Shown here piece by piece: positions 34,584-44,774 of a stretch of DNA of 64,000 nucleotides. Location: NCBI GenBank assembly GCA_025716815.1, contig JAIXMN010000021.1, positions 310,001 through 374,000 on the forward strand, given 5' to 3'. The translations under genes were made by a program, and so were the position numbers. The notes under the pieces were generated by a model that was not told where the DNA came from, did not search any database, and saw only the letters and a list, made by a program, of their open reading frames with translations. Positions within the stretch are counted from its first letter, which is position 1, and every line of letters starts with the position of its first letter. The stretch comes from Dichotomocladium elegans (Eukaryota; Mucoromycota; Mucoromycetes; Mucorales; Lichtheimiaceae).

Positions 34584-35792
34584 ATGAATACGGAAGCAAA
34601 CTGCCTTTCGCCACTGATTAAATTCGAGAATCAAGTCGCCGGACATGACCGCATTTTGAAGTTTCCAACCACCGATCTCCTCGTTATCAAACCTGCTGTG
34701 AAGAAGGAACTGGAATTCTACGAACATGCCCAACAACATTCCGAGTTTGAGTGTTGGATTCCGAAATGCTTTGGGAGTGTGCATAGGTCGACCGAATCAG
34801 AACTTGAGATTCTGGGGCAACAATCTGTAAATGCCAATCTTTTTGCAGATAAATCAGCGGCGCTTGTTCCGACCGAACAGCAACTAGCCGACAGCCACCG
34901 AGCAAAAGACACTGAAGGCCGTGCATTAGATGATATCCTTTCTTCGCTTTTGAATATCCCAATACGCACATGTGACTAATAATATCATCTATCCTTGACA
35001 TTGTATACACAGCACCTCTGTCTAGAAAACGTTCTTTATGGCTTTTCCCGGCCATGTGTCCTCGATCTCAAGTTGGGCAAGCGTCTGTATGACGAAAATG
35101 CGACTCCTGCTAAAATTGAAAAGATGAAAAAGAACGCTCAGGGCACCACCTCAGAAACCCTCGGCATTCGGATCTCGGGGATGAAGGTGTACAACACCGT
35201 CGATGGTTCATGGACTGTTTACGACAAGCGTTTTGGCAGGAGATTGACACCCGACACATTCCTCGATGCACTCCTTTCCTTCTTTTTCCCTTCCTCAATT
35301 TACGCGCAGAGACAGGACGCCCAACAGCCGGGCATACGACATGTCCAAGACCCCGACTTGGCCGAAACGACCACAGTGTCCCGAAAACGGATAGGGAGCA
35401 ATAAGATGAATTGGATCTTGGAGAGTTTGATCGAGGACGTTACCATCATCCGTGAATATATCCAAGAACATCCCGAGCTCGAGATGATTGGCGCGTCCCT
35501 TCTGATTGCATTTGAGGGTGACAAGGTTGCAGCTGATGCAACATGGAAACGGATGCTAGAGGAGGATCGGCAAGAAAAGACAAGGATGGGAGCTGGAGAA
35601 GAGGAGGGCGACGAAGACGAAGACGAAGACGATGAAAATGGGAAGCTGTATGACGTACGGCTGATCGACTTTGCGCATTCCTCATGGACTGCGAAGCGCC
35701 CATCGCAAGATGAAGGCTTGCTTGAGGGACTCGATCACTTTCTCCTGTCGCTTCAATCATGCTTAGAAAGACAGGAAGCAGAGAAACTCTAG
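34584..35792 (+). CDS. Inositol polyphosphate (multi)kinase
   Basis: Best model 34584-34826 joined to 35013-35792; 340 aa. It has the kinase signature PCVLDLKLGKRLYD (PxxxDxKxG), then TLGIRISGMKVYN, the SLL motif GASLLIAFEGDK and the metal-binding DFAHSSW. Family reaction: ATP-dependent phosphorylation of inositol phosphates (IP3/IP4, ARG82/IPMK type), feeding transcription control and pyrophosphate synthesis. The intron is uncertain. A GTAAAT donor at 34827 keeps the conserved segment HLCLENVLYGFSRP but makes a 186-nt intron. The alternative donor at 34922 loses part of that segment. An acidic insertion lies before the last motif. Confidence 0.82.
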
Positions 35793-36143
35793 TGTATAAC
35801 GTCTCTGTAAATATTTCAAACTACGCGTCCGAGAAATGCATAAACCAACCTCTTTTTTTTTCGCTTATCGAACTTGAACTCTCTTAGCTGTTCTCACCAT
35901 TTCCAAATCCTTCTATAGGCAGCTATTTACCAGGATGCCCCCCCTAAAAATCTATCTTTAAACATGTCATGTAACGAACTGGGCTGCTAATGGGAAATAC
36001 ACGTTCATGGACGATCAAATGGTTCGCAAGATGTGACCATCCATGGATCCTGTTCATACGGGTTGAAATCAGACTCCGCTTGCTAAAATTCATCGTCACC
36101 GGGCAAGGTCTCGCGTTTCCCCCCCCTTTTGTTTACATCCTCC
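35793..36143. promoter_or_regulatory. Intergenic, promoter of RACK1 copy 1
   Basis: 351 nt. The last part (about 36072-36143) still shows weak likeness to the promoter of RACK1 copy 2 (shared ACTCCGCTT.GCTA, CGGGCAAGG/GCGGGAC and CTTTTGTTTACATCCTCC blocks). The rest is unrelated, so the two copies have different upstream control DNA. Confidence 0.45.
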
Positions 36144-37992
36144 ATGAGCCACTTTTTTCAGTGCGGTATTCTTAAGGGTAATAAGCGCAAAAAGGATCGT
36201 TTACAAGGTTACGTGAATAATAACAGTATCCGTAAATAGGCCACGGTGGATGGGTGACTTCCATCGTCACTTCTCCCGAGGTCCCGGACCTGCTCATTTC
36301 GGCATCTCGCGGTAAGTCTACCCTCCGGATCTCGGAATCCGACCCATTCAATGCTACTTGATTAGTTAACTGTGTCCACCATCAGATAAATCTATCATTG
36401 TCTGGCGTATTACAAGGTAGAAAGCGCGTGACTGGCCCTTTGCTGCTGCTGCTGCTGCTACTCTTGCTGCCGCTGTTACCGTCAACCCACTCATTATTTC
36501 GTATCTTGTGTGCGCCAGGTGAGGAATCTCTCTTTCTTTTAGGATGGAAGACGCGTGGTGATGGGGGGGAGGAATAGGAATGACCTTTGAAAGTTAAAGT
36601 GAATGTCGTTTTTCTCTTGAAAAATTGCTCACGATTGCCCGCTCCAGGGATGAAATTAACTATGGCATTCCTCGCAAGTCCCTCCTTGGCCACAACCACT
36701 TTGTCCAGGATCTAGCCTTATCCTCGGATGGCCAGTTTGTCCTGTCAGCCTCTTGGGACAAAACCCTCCGTCTCTGGGATCTCAATACTGGCACAACCAC
36801 CCGCCGCTTTGTGGCCCACACAAACGACGTGATGTCGGTTGATTTCTCGCCAGATAACCGCCAGATTGTCTCTGGCTCCCGTGACAAGACGGTCAAACTC
36901 TGGAACACCTTGTAAGTCTCTACCCTTTCTTTCTCACTCTCTATCTTTGTGTGTGCTTGTTTGTCTCTGGACGCCTCTCATCGTGTGAATGGTACCATTT
37001 GAATTATAGGGGCGAATGCAAATTCACCCTCTCAGAGGATGGCCATCAAGACTGGGTCTCTTGCGTGCGCGTCTCGCCTAACCAAGTCAACCCGGTTATT
37101 GTTTCATCAGGCTGGGACAAAGTTGTAAAGGTAATGAAAGAGGTTGTAAAGGGGAAAAACCAGCCCAGGCATCGGCGGATATGATGACTAGATGAAATAT
37201 TTGCTATTTCAGAAGCCAGTGTGGGCTAATGAGACAAACTATCCACCTTGACTGATGACCGATGCTTTGGGCTTGTTTCTTTTCTTGTCTGGTGTTGTCC
37301 TTTTCGAACCAAGGAGTCGCTAATGTTTGCTCCTTACTAGGTTCGTGCAAATTTCCAAACCAAAGCATATTGGCAATGCAGGTGTTGTTATCGGTATATC
37401 CGCAGTATCTGTCCAAATGATGATTGGATTTTATTTGCTACTTCAGAAGCAAGAGGCTAGTGAGAAAGACTTTTACCACATATTAACTGACGGATGATAT
37501 CCGGACTGTGCCGACAACAACCATCTGCAGCCGCCATGTTACCTGTGGGTCGACGACTGATCTTATGCTTAATTCTAGGTATGGGATCTTGCGGTGCTCA
37601 AGCTGAAGGCCAACTATATCGGACACAACGGCTACATCAACGCTGTTGCGATCTCGCCCGATGGGTCCTTGTGCGCAACTGCTGGAAAGGATGGTCAGGT
37701 TATGCTCTGGGACCTGAAAGAGAACAAGCATTTGTACTCTCTGGAGAATCAAAATGAAGTGCATGCACTCACATTCTCCCCTAATCGTTACTGGCTCTGC
37801 GCCGCTGTCGGTGCAACCATTCGTATCTGGGACCTGGAGAAGAAGCGGCTTGTGGATGAATTGCGGCCCGACGCATCCTTTCAGACGACCCAGACGATGG
37901 ACTGCATCTCGTTAGCCTTTTCTTCTGACGGCGCAACCTTGTTTTCAGGTCACAAGGATAACCTCATTCGTGCCTGGCACGTTATCGATTAA
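36144..37992 (+). CDS. CPC2: RACK1/Cpc2/Asc1 ribosomal WD40 protein, copy 1
   Basis: Six exons: 36144-36177, 36240-36311, 36386-36416, 36648-36911, 37010-37130, 37579-37992; 311 aa, the normal family length. Seven WD40 blades with GH...WD pairs: [92 protein letters not shown] and [10 protein letters not shown]. By family it binds the 40S head near the mRNA exit and links signalling kinases with translation. Exon 1 encodes [12 protein letters not shown] against [12 protein letters not shown] in copy 2; the latter is closer to the usual family start. The rest differs at one residue (Val here, Met in copy 2, start of exon 6). The 448-nt last intron hosts two snoRNAs. Confidence 0.95.
37169..37265 (+). 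ncRNA. snR24: C/D box snoRNA, U24/snR24-like (first, RACK1 copy 1 intron)
   Basis: C box ATGATGA at 37181-37187, C'-like AATGAGA at 37228-37234 and D box CTGA at 37252-37255. An outer stem pairs GCATCGG (37169-37175) with CCGATGC (37259-37265). The guide ATATTTGCTATTTCAGA (37197-37213) is complementary to the universally conserved TAGCAAATAT stretch of large-subunit rRNA and matches the U24/snR24 antisense element. Yeast snR24 also lies in the intron of the RACK1 gene ASC1. Expected role: 2'-O-methylation of LSU rRNA after intron debranching. Confidence 0.82.
37396..37500 (+). ncRNA. C/D box snoRNA, second U24-like copy (RACK1 copy 1 intron)
   Basis: C box ATGATGA at 37417-37423, D box CTGA at 37487-37490 and C'-like AGTGAGA (37459-37465). 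The antisense element TTATTTGCTACTTCAGA is close to that of the first snoRNA and even nearer to yeast snR24 (CTACTTCAGA). A bulged outer stem is possible between ATATCCG (37396-37402) and CGGATGATAT (37491-37500). The D-box-adjacent guide differs from the first copy, so it may have a different second target. Confidence 0.7.
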
Positions 37993-38177
37993 TAAAATTT
38001 TATCTTTGACCTCATTTGAATATAAACCGAAGCGGGTGCAAGGCCGGCATATTGAAAAGTAATAAAAACAGTAGAAGGTTTCATTGCACTGATGAAGCCA
38101 TCTTTTCTTGATTGATCATTTGATGGCGGTGGAGTCGACTAGTCTACGGTTGTACCTGCTATGCGGGTAACCCAGAG

Positions 38178-40638
38178 ATGACGCTTCGGATGCACGCAAC
38201 GCGAATGCTGACTAGAAAGAAAAGATTTGTATCGCTTGGCGGCTTTATGGTAATTCCCGAATTAGAAAGTTTTTAATGAATGTTTATCTAAAAAAAACAT
38301 GCCTTGTACTGTGTGACAGTATGGGTATGTAGTGATCCTCGGCCTCTTCTTTTTTTTTTTCTTCGGCCCTGACATAGCCGAAGTTACGACAGCGGGTCGC
38401 TCTCCGGATGTCTTGTCATGCAAGATTTTCAAAGCGTATTCTCCACGACGGATGGACGATTGGGTGCAATGATGGTGTCTGTACCACTTGCGATCTCGAT
38501 GTTTGCATCGGTGGTAATGGTTGAGCCAAATGAGAGATAAGGGGGGTCATGGGGCTCATTCGTTCGCTTTCATAAGCAAACAAGAGAGGCGCATTTGTGG
38601 TACTTTGCTGACTGAGACCTCATAGTTGTCGGGACCGGCGGCCGACTGGATAGGTCGAAGGAAGTACTTTTTTGTGGCAACGATCCTCAAATTTGTGGGA
38701 TCTGGTATTCAGATTCTGGCTTCCTCTTTTGAGGGAATGTTGTTGGGTCGGATCGTGGCCGGTGCAGCGATTGGGTATGGAAAGAACAAAGAAAATAGGA
38801 GGGGTTACGTGTCCTACCAATACTGGCCTTCCTCGTGGTTAACTCATGCTTCGAACTGCTTTCTTTAGTATCTTTAGTATGCTTATTCCCCTATGTAACT
38901 ACAGTCCCCTGCCATGTGCAACACGGACGCAGTGGGGCAAAATTTTTGATCATCGTTCTCTATTGCAGACCAGAGTGAGATCTCTCTTCCCGAGCACCGC
39001 GGCCGCTTAATCACCTTTTTCCAGCTTGGTGTCACGCTAGGATTCTGCGCAGCTTTTTGGATTGTCTATGGCACAAGTCGGCTACCCGGCCATTTATCAT
39101 GGAAGTCAGTGACAGGTTAACAACGTTCCCCTTTTCTTGATTTGACAGAATGGGGGGGGCATCTTGTTATGATCATAGAATCCCGGTCTATCTCCAGATG
39201 GTTCCTCCGACGATGCTCATTTGTGGGTTATTTGGCTTACCAGAAAGGTAAACATAATGAGGCTTTTGTTTGTTATTCCTTATCCTTCCATTAGAGTTAG
39301 CTGGGAGATTTGAAAAACAAAAGCCGCTTTTTCTCTTAATATGCTAGTCCTCGCTGGCTTGTTTACAAGAAGCGCCAGCCAAAGAAAGCTCTGGCCATTC
39401 TGACGCGTTTGCGGAGTGCATCCCCATCAAGCATCGAGATGGAGATCCAGAGCATTGAGCAAGACTATTATTATGACACCAAGTTCAAATCCAGGAAAAG
39501 CTACATGCACCTTTTGGAGAAGGGCACGGAAAACAACCGGCGCCGTACTCTCCTTGGGATCGGTATTCATATGCTGACCCAACTCACGGGCATCAACGTC
39601 CTGCTGCAAGTAGAATTCAACGGGTGGGGGGGGGAGAGATAAGAAAAGTAGCCTGCTTACGCTTTGTTTAGGTTTTATTTGCCACATATTTTACAATCGA
39701 CAGGTATCACTGAAATCGACTCGGAGTTACTAGGTAAAACAAGGCATTTTGTCCCGTGACCCGAAACTTTATATCTTGGTTCCCCCATGTAGGGAACGGC
39801 GTAAGCGGCATGGTTAACATGCTGGCAACCATTCCCGTATTTGGCTACGTGAGTTCTCCTATAGAGATCGTGATTTTTTTGAGAGAGAGAGAGAATGGTT
39901 ATTGGGTCAGGACCAATGGACAGAAGAGCAGGTTTTGCGCCACTGTTCTAACACGACAGCTTCCAGATTGACAAGTGGGACCGCCGGCGTATTCTCACAT
40001 GTGCTTCCCTACTGATGGCAGTATGCATGATAGCCATCGCTGTACTCGCGCTCTACATTGAGACAAGCAAGACCTCGCTCATCAGCAACGATTCAGCCTC
40101 TTTTGGCGTGCTTGTTCTGCTGTGTCTCTTCATTGCGTGCTTCGCATTGAGCTGGGGACCGCTCGGATGGATCTACCCCGCCGAAATCTATCCTCAAAGC
40201 ATCCGCGCCAAAGCCATGGGACTCACCACAGCCTCAAGCTACTGTTTTAACGTCACCATTTCGCAGATTGCTCCAGCCCTTTTTGAGTCCATCAGTTGGG
40301 GAACGTACGTCGTTTTCGGCTGTTCGTGTCTCTTGATTGCATGGATCGTTCACGCCTTTTACCCCGAAACAAGAGTATGTGTGAGAAGGAGAGATTACCA
40401 GTTGCGCATGGCATGCCGGTTTCCATTTTTTTTCATCCGCGCAACCACTTTTTAGGGACGGTCGCTCGAGGAAATTCATCTGATCTTTAGTAATGCAATC
40501 CTCATTAATGAGCGAGCAAGCGCACACCATCCGTCTACAGCAGCGGAGGCGCTAGAACACCTTGAAACCCTTCGTTACGACATGAGGTCTCGATTTGGAG
40601 AGGCTATACCACAAATGCAGCACCAGGCGTTTATATGA
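38178..40638 (+). CDS. MFS sugar transporter
   Basis: Twelve exons: 38178-38249, 38320-38324, 38384-38513, 38626-38774, 38869-38894, 38969-39104, 39179-39247, 39348-39605, 39672-39733, 39793-39848, 39967-40374, 40456-40638; 517 aa. Signatures: SLGGFMYGYDSGSLSG (TM1), DWIGRRK, GRIVAGAAIG, PESPRWLVYKKR, GINVLLFYLPHI (TM7) and PETRGRSLEEI, all diagnostic of the sugar porter family. Twelve helices are expected; function is sugar:H+ symport or facilitation at the plasma membrane, substrate unknown. Exon 2 is a 5-nt microexon (TATGG), needed to form FMYGYDSG. Intron 39606-39671 uses a GCAAGT donor; with it the text reads GINVLLFYLPHI exactly as in the family. Confidence 0.87.
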
Positions 40639-41251
40639 ATCAAAGCTTTTTTGTACGGCGCCAAAGTCGCGACCTGTCGGAATTCTCCCGTTTGGGAAAA
40701 TCCGGGACACTTTTGCACTAAATGTTTGCAGTAAACAACTGAACTCTTTTCTCCCATCCTTTCGTTGCCATTCCTCGTGGTTTGTGCTTAGCATTGACGA
40801 CTCTACGAGAGTCAAAGAAACCTGTCTTTGTTCTGTGGCATGTTGTCTGGTAACTTGTTGGCGACAAGGCGTTAAGGAACAGATAACCAGTCCATCTGGT
40901 GTTTCCCCGCCTCAACCCCCTCCCCCAACCCACTGCAATTCCTTGTCAAAATTCGCGCGGTGAAAACACTTTACTTAATTTAGACATCCCGATATTAGAA
41001 AAAAGGGAATGCGTGTATTGCTCATCATCATGCAAGTGAGCCGGCATTGGGGTCACAAACCGATCGTGGAGATACCAGTCTACCACGATCGGCAGAGAAA
41101 GACGGGGAGAATTGTTTGCAAGAAACCATCTAAAACAATGACAACTTGGGCGGTATTTAAGAGCATTTTTCCCTTTCAACTTACCCATCTCTACTCTCTC
41201 CTTCCCGCCCTTCCATCTTTTACACAATAACAACAACGAACGAAGAAGATC
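40639..41251. other. Intergenic with a perfect hairpin
   Basis: 613 nt between the sugar transporter and the cyclin gene. Contains a 10-bp inverted repeat, CCGATCGTGG (41060-41069) with CCACGATCGG (41083-41092), 13-nt loop, about 160 nt before the cyclin start. A pyrimidine-rich tract (41170-41220) leads to the start codon. No gene recognised. Confidence 0.5.
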
Positions 41252-42002
41252 ATGCGCACTACCATGCTACAGCCTACAGCACCAGCACCAACCACTGCCG
41301 TCTCCTCCTTCGCGAATTCCAACCGTCCAGATGCTCGCTGGCGACCGCTACCTTCCGTTCTGATTGGTATGCCTTTTAAGTAGCCAATTGCTGAGGTCGA
41401 GGGTAAATGGGTCACTCAATGTCGATAAAGACTTTATTGCCATTACGTTGTGTGATGTGATCCCATTTCGAATTGCTCGACGAAGGTCGCTGCCGCCTCC
41501 TGCTTCGACAAATCGCCGTCCACTCCCAGAACTTGTATACTTTATTCAGAAAATCACATACCATGCGGGCATCAACTGCCGCACCGCCGTTGTGGCTCTC
41601 ATATTGCTCGACCGTGCAAAAGCTGCTCTTCCGAAAAACGCAACAAGTAGCTACGGTAAGCTGGAAGACCTGCAATTTTGACATTGCGATATGTCGCTGA
41701 CGAAGACCGCCCTCTCCTCCCCTTCCCTACGTCCTTGCACGTTAGATACATGCCATCGTCTTTTGCTGGGCGCTCTGCTGCTTGCTTCGAAAATCCTTCA
41801 AGGTTCGGAATGGGCACCTGCCTACGAAGATTCCCCGCTCACCAACCGTCGGCTCTGCGACCTCTGTGGTGGTCTTTTTTCGCTAGAGGACATGAACCAA
41901 GTCGAGCGCGCCTTCCTGAAATTGATACAGTATCAGTGCTGGGTAGACGACAAAGCTGTCAATGATTTTGTTCGTCGGCATCGGACCGATCTTGCCATCT
42001 AA
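41252..42002 (+). CDS. Cyclin, Pho80/Pcl-like
   Basis: Three exons: 41252-41366, 41431-41655, 41746-42002; 198 aa. The cyclin-box core is recognisable: LPELVYFIQKITYHAGINCR, TAVVALILLDRAKAALPK, then across the last splice TCHRLLLGALLLASKIL and NQVERAFLKLIQYQCWV. This combination (FI.KI, ALILLDR, R..LGALLLASKI, ERAFL.L) is typical of fungal Pcl/Pho80 cyclins and relatives that activate Pho85-type kinases. The protein is short, with little beyond one cyclin fold. The first splice (GT at 41367, AG at 41429-41430) was chosen for phase; exon 1 is low-complexity and less certain. Confidence 0.72.
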
Positions 42003-42974
42003 CGACGGCGCTTTCGCCCCCTTTTTTCCCCCTCCTGATCTCCATCCCCACCCCCCCACCTCTCACGTGGTGTTACACGTTCTCCTGCTCACCACGCACG
42101 TCTTTTTCCCTACTTCCACGACAACAATCCTTTTTCTCTCTATGCACTGTACATACATACCTGTTCTATACCCCATAGTTTCCTGTCTTCTATATTCCTT
42201 TTTCATTTTAGTTATACATACATGTATTTTGTTGATTGGATGCAGTAATAATAAGGTGCAATCGCTACATATTTCTTATTCAAGCGCATATGCGTGGCTG
42301 TGTACAGTACATTGTGGAGAAAGCACAAGGCATCATGCCTGCATTTCCAAAGGACGCATTCCTGATGTACTGCAATCCCTAAACGCTGTGCTCTGCACTT
42401 GCAGGCATGTTGTTATAAAAGTCATCATTGTTTTGTTTGACTTTGACTATCTATAGATGATGTTAATACATCGCACCAATCAGCCGCACTTTCTGCACCA
42501 CCAAGGGGGTTGTTGGGACAGAGCGTTTTAGGACACCCACCCCCTGAGACAAGAGCATTTGTCTACTAAATTGCATTGCTGCGGCGGTTGACGACGAATG
42601 CCGCCGGCTTCGCGTTGCGACTTCCCGTACACAAGGAATCAATGGCTGCATGCCGGCATTTTGGCCTTCTTGATACCAACCGACAACATGAGGTCCTTGT
42701 TCTTGTTGTCTAAACCCATCGCGTGCCTTCCGTGACCTTTCCTCGCATGTTGTCAAGTGAGCAAAGGAGGACTTTGGCATGGCCTCATGGTGTGTGGAAC
42801 ATCATCACGCTATTGTTGGAGTAGCAGCGGCCGAATCTTCTTCCAAAAAATCCCCCATATACATAAAATCTAGGGGGGTGGGGGGTGGGGAGCGCGCGCG
42901 CGCGCGCGCGCGCACGCAAAAGTGCGAGCCTTTGCATTCTTTCAAGTACAAAAGAAATGCTCTGTTTATTATTA
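42003..42974. other. Convergent intergenic region with G-rich and (CG)n tracts
   Basis: About 970 nt between the 3' ends of the cyclin and subtilase genes. A minus frame at 42463-42780 has no family signature. Close to the subtilase stop lies GGGGGGTGGGGGGTGGGG (42873-42890) directly followed by about 22 nt of alternating GC (42892-42913). Confidence 0.5.
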
Positions 42975-44549
42975 TTAAACACCGGTATAAGCAAGCAAGT
43001 TATGATCATGGATCTTATCGTTGCCATGGCTTGAGCTCAGCACATCTTTTGTTGCCATGGCCGTGATTTCATGATAGAGCTCCTCCACAGAATCAAAGTT
43101 CCGCTGGCTGAGCAAAAGAGCGGCAATACCGGCCACGTGCGGGTTGGCCATGCTCGTGCCGTCAAGGCTATGTGTTTCAGCACCGAGCCAGCTACTGGTG
43201 ATGTCAACACCGGGCGCGTAGATCCTTACACAATCCCCAAAGGCGGAGAACAAGGCAACATTGTCCTCGCGATCGGAGGCGCCTACGGCAAACACCGCGG
43301 GATTCGCGGCAGGTGTATACTGGCACGCGTCGTCGGCCGTGTTGCCGGCAGCCGCAAAGATGGGGATCTGATGATCGATGGCGGCACTGGTCAAGGCATC
43401 ATCGATCGCTTTTGAGCGTGGCCCGCTCAGCGACAGATTAATGATGGCCTTGCCTTTTTCTGCAAGCCCACTCACCATCTCAATGGCTTTGCAAGAGAGA
43501 TGGGGGTCAGTCCTTTTTATCGTTTGATAAAGTAAAAAAAAAACAAACAAGGATGAAAACTTGCCTCGGATCAAAGCAACAGTCGTCCCATCGCCTTTTC
43601 TGTCAAGGATTTTGATGCTATGAATCTGCGTATCGGGTGCTACACCCGTAGTAACCCCACCAATGATGCCAGCCACATGGGTTCCTTTGGAGTTCAAATT
43701 AGAAATTGCAACCACCTTGCCTCGTTTTCACATGTACCATGGCCTGATGAATCGGCGTCACCTTCGTAATCAATAAAGTTCGCCACGTGTGTGACTCGGC
43801 CTTTGAGCTCTGGATGATCGGTGTTGATACCGGTGTCAAACACATAAACGTGTACACCCGCACCAGTCATGTTCTCCCGGGTCAGCCGCCTTGTCATGTC
43901 AACCCGGCCACGCTGGCTGATCCGCGCGAGCCCCCAACTCGGAGCAGCGCTCTCGAGGACTTCATCCCGCCGTACGGCAGGAGCAGCAGCAGCTGCTGCT
44001 GCTTCTGCCGCCACCGCCTGAACGCTGTAGATTTTGTTTGGCTCCACATAATCGATCGCGTCGAGTTGATGGAGATACTGGGCAAAGGCAGGATCAAATG
44101 CGCCTACGACGGCCGAGAAGCCTTTGCCAATGTGGATCGTATCCATGCGGGGCGCATCCTCGCCTGCAAGTGCTTGAATGGCTGCACTTCTGCCACTTTT
44201 TTGGAGTTCCTTCATCCGATACAAAGCAAAATGTTGTCGAATGAAGCTGCTGGGTTCCGAAACGGCTAATGTAAACCCCCACACACGCACGTGGAAGCGT
44301 GTGTGATGTGTGTGTGAGCGACAGTGGGAGCGGGTATCCATCTCTCTCTCTCTCTCTCTCACCTGCTGCCGTTGTTTGATTACTGCTCAGACTCGTCATC
44401 GATTTGAGTTTGATTATATGGAGTTCAGACGTGGCACCATCAGCAGCCATAGTACTGTAATGGCTGTCTGGCACCGCTGCAGCGGCCGCAGCGGTGAGAC
44501 ACCGAGTCACGGCTGTTGCGCTCCAAAAGATGAAATGAGATATTCTCAT
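42975..44549 (-). CDS. Subtilisin-like serine protease (S8, proteinase K/cerevisin type)
   Basis: Four exons (minus): 44549-44363, 44265-43738, 43684-43565, 43486-42975; 448 aa. An N-terminal hydrophobic stretch (FIFWSATAV...AAAAAAV) could be a signal peptide. Next an I9-type propeptide (IIKLKSM; residues to ~150), then the catalytic domain: Asp in YVFDTGINTDHPEL (~205), His in SSGHGTHVAG (~238), oxyanion Asn in FAAAGNTADDACQYTPA and Ser in DGTSMANPHVAG (~390). By family it is a secreted or vacuolar endopeptidase activated by propeptide cleavage. The second intron (43685-43737) falls inside the His motif; the third (43487-43564) uses donor GCAAGT. All catalytic residues are intact, so it should be active. 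Confidence 0.92.
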
Positions 44550-44774
44550 ACTGGTTCAGAGGGGCTGAGCAAAGGATTTATGATAAGGCAAGAGCAAAGG
44601 AAAGAGGGCACCTTCTCAAGCTTTGCTTCTTTTGCTCTTACGAGGAATATAAAATAGACCGCGAGCCTTTTTTTTTTATATATATAAAAAGAAAAAAGTA
44701 TGTTGTTTGTTAACAACTGACATGAGAGCAAAAATCTTTCTACAAATAAAATTGCTCCGTCCCTCCTTCCCTCC

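Larger units (their letters stand above)
36126..38007 (+). repeat. RACK1 inverted repeat, left arm
   Basis: Pairs with 56121-57999 in opposite orientation: position x on one arm corresponds to 94128-x on the other (94125-x beyond a 3-nt indel near 36450). From the first intron to 15 nt after the stop codon the arms differ, as far as I saw, only at a few single bases and one CTG-unit. Exon 1 and the upstream DNA are clearly more diverged. Confidence 0.93.

Noticed and set aside
42463..42780. 105-codon minus frame in the cyclin/subtilase intergenic region
   Set aside because: No family feature and no matching neighbouring exons; probably chance.
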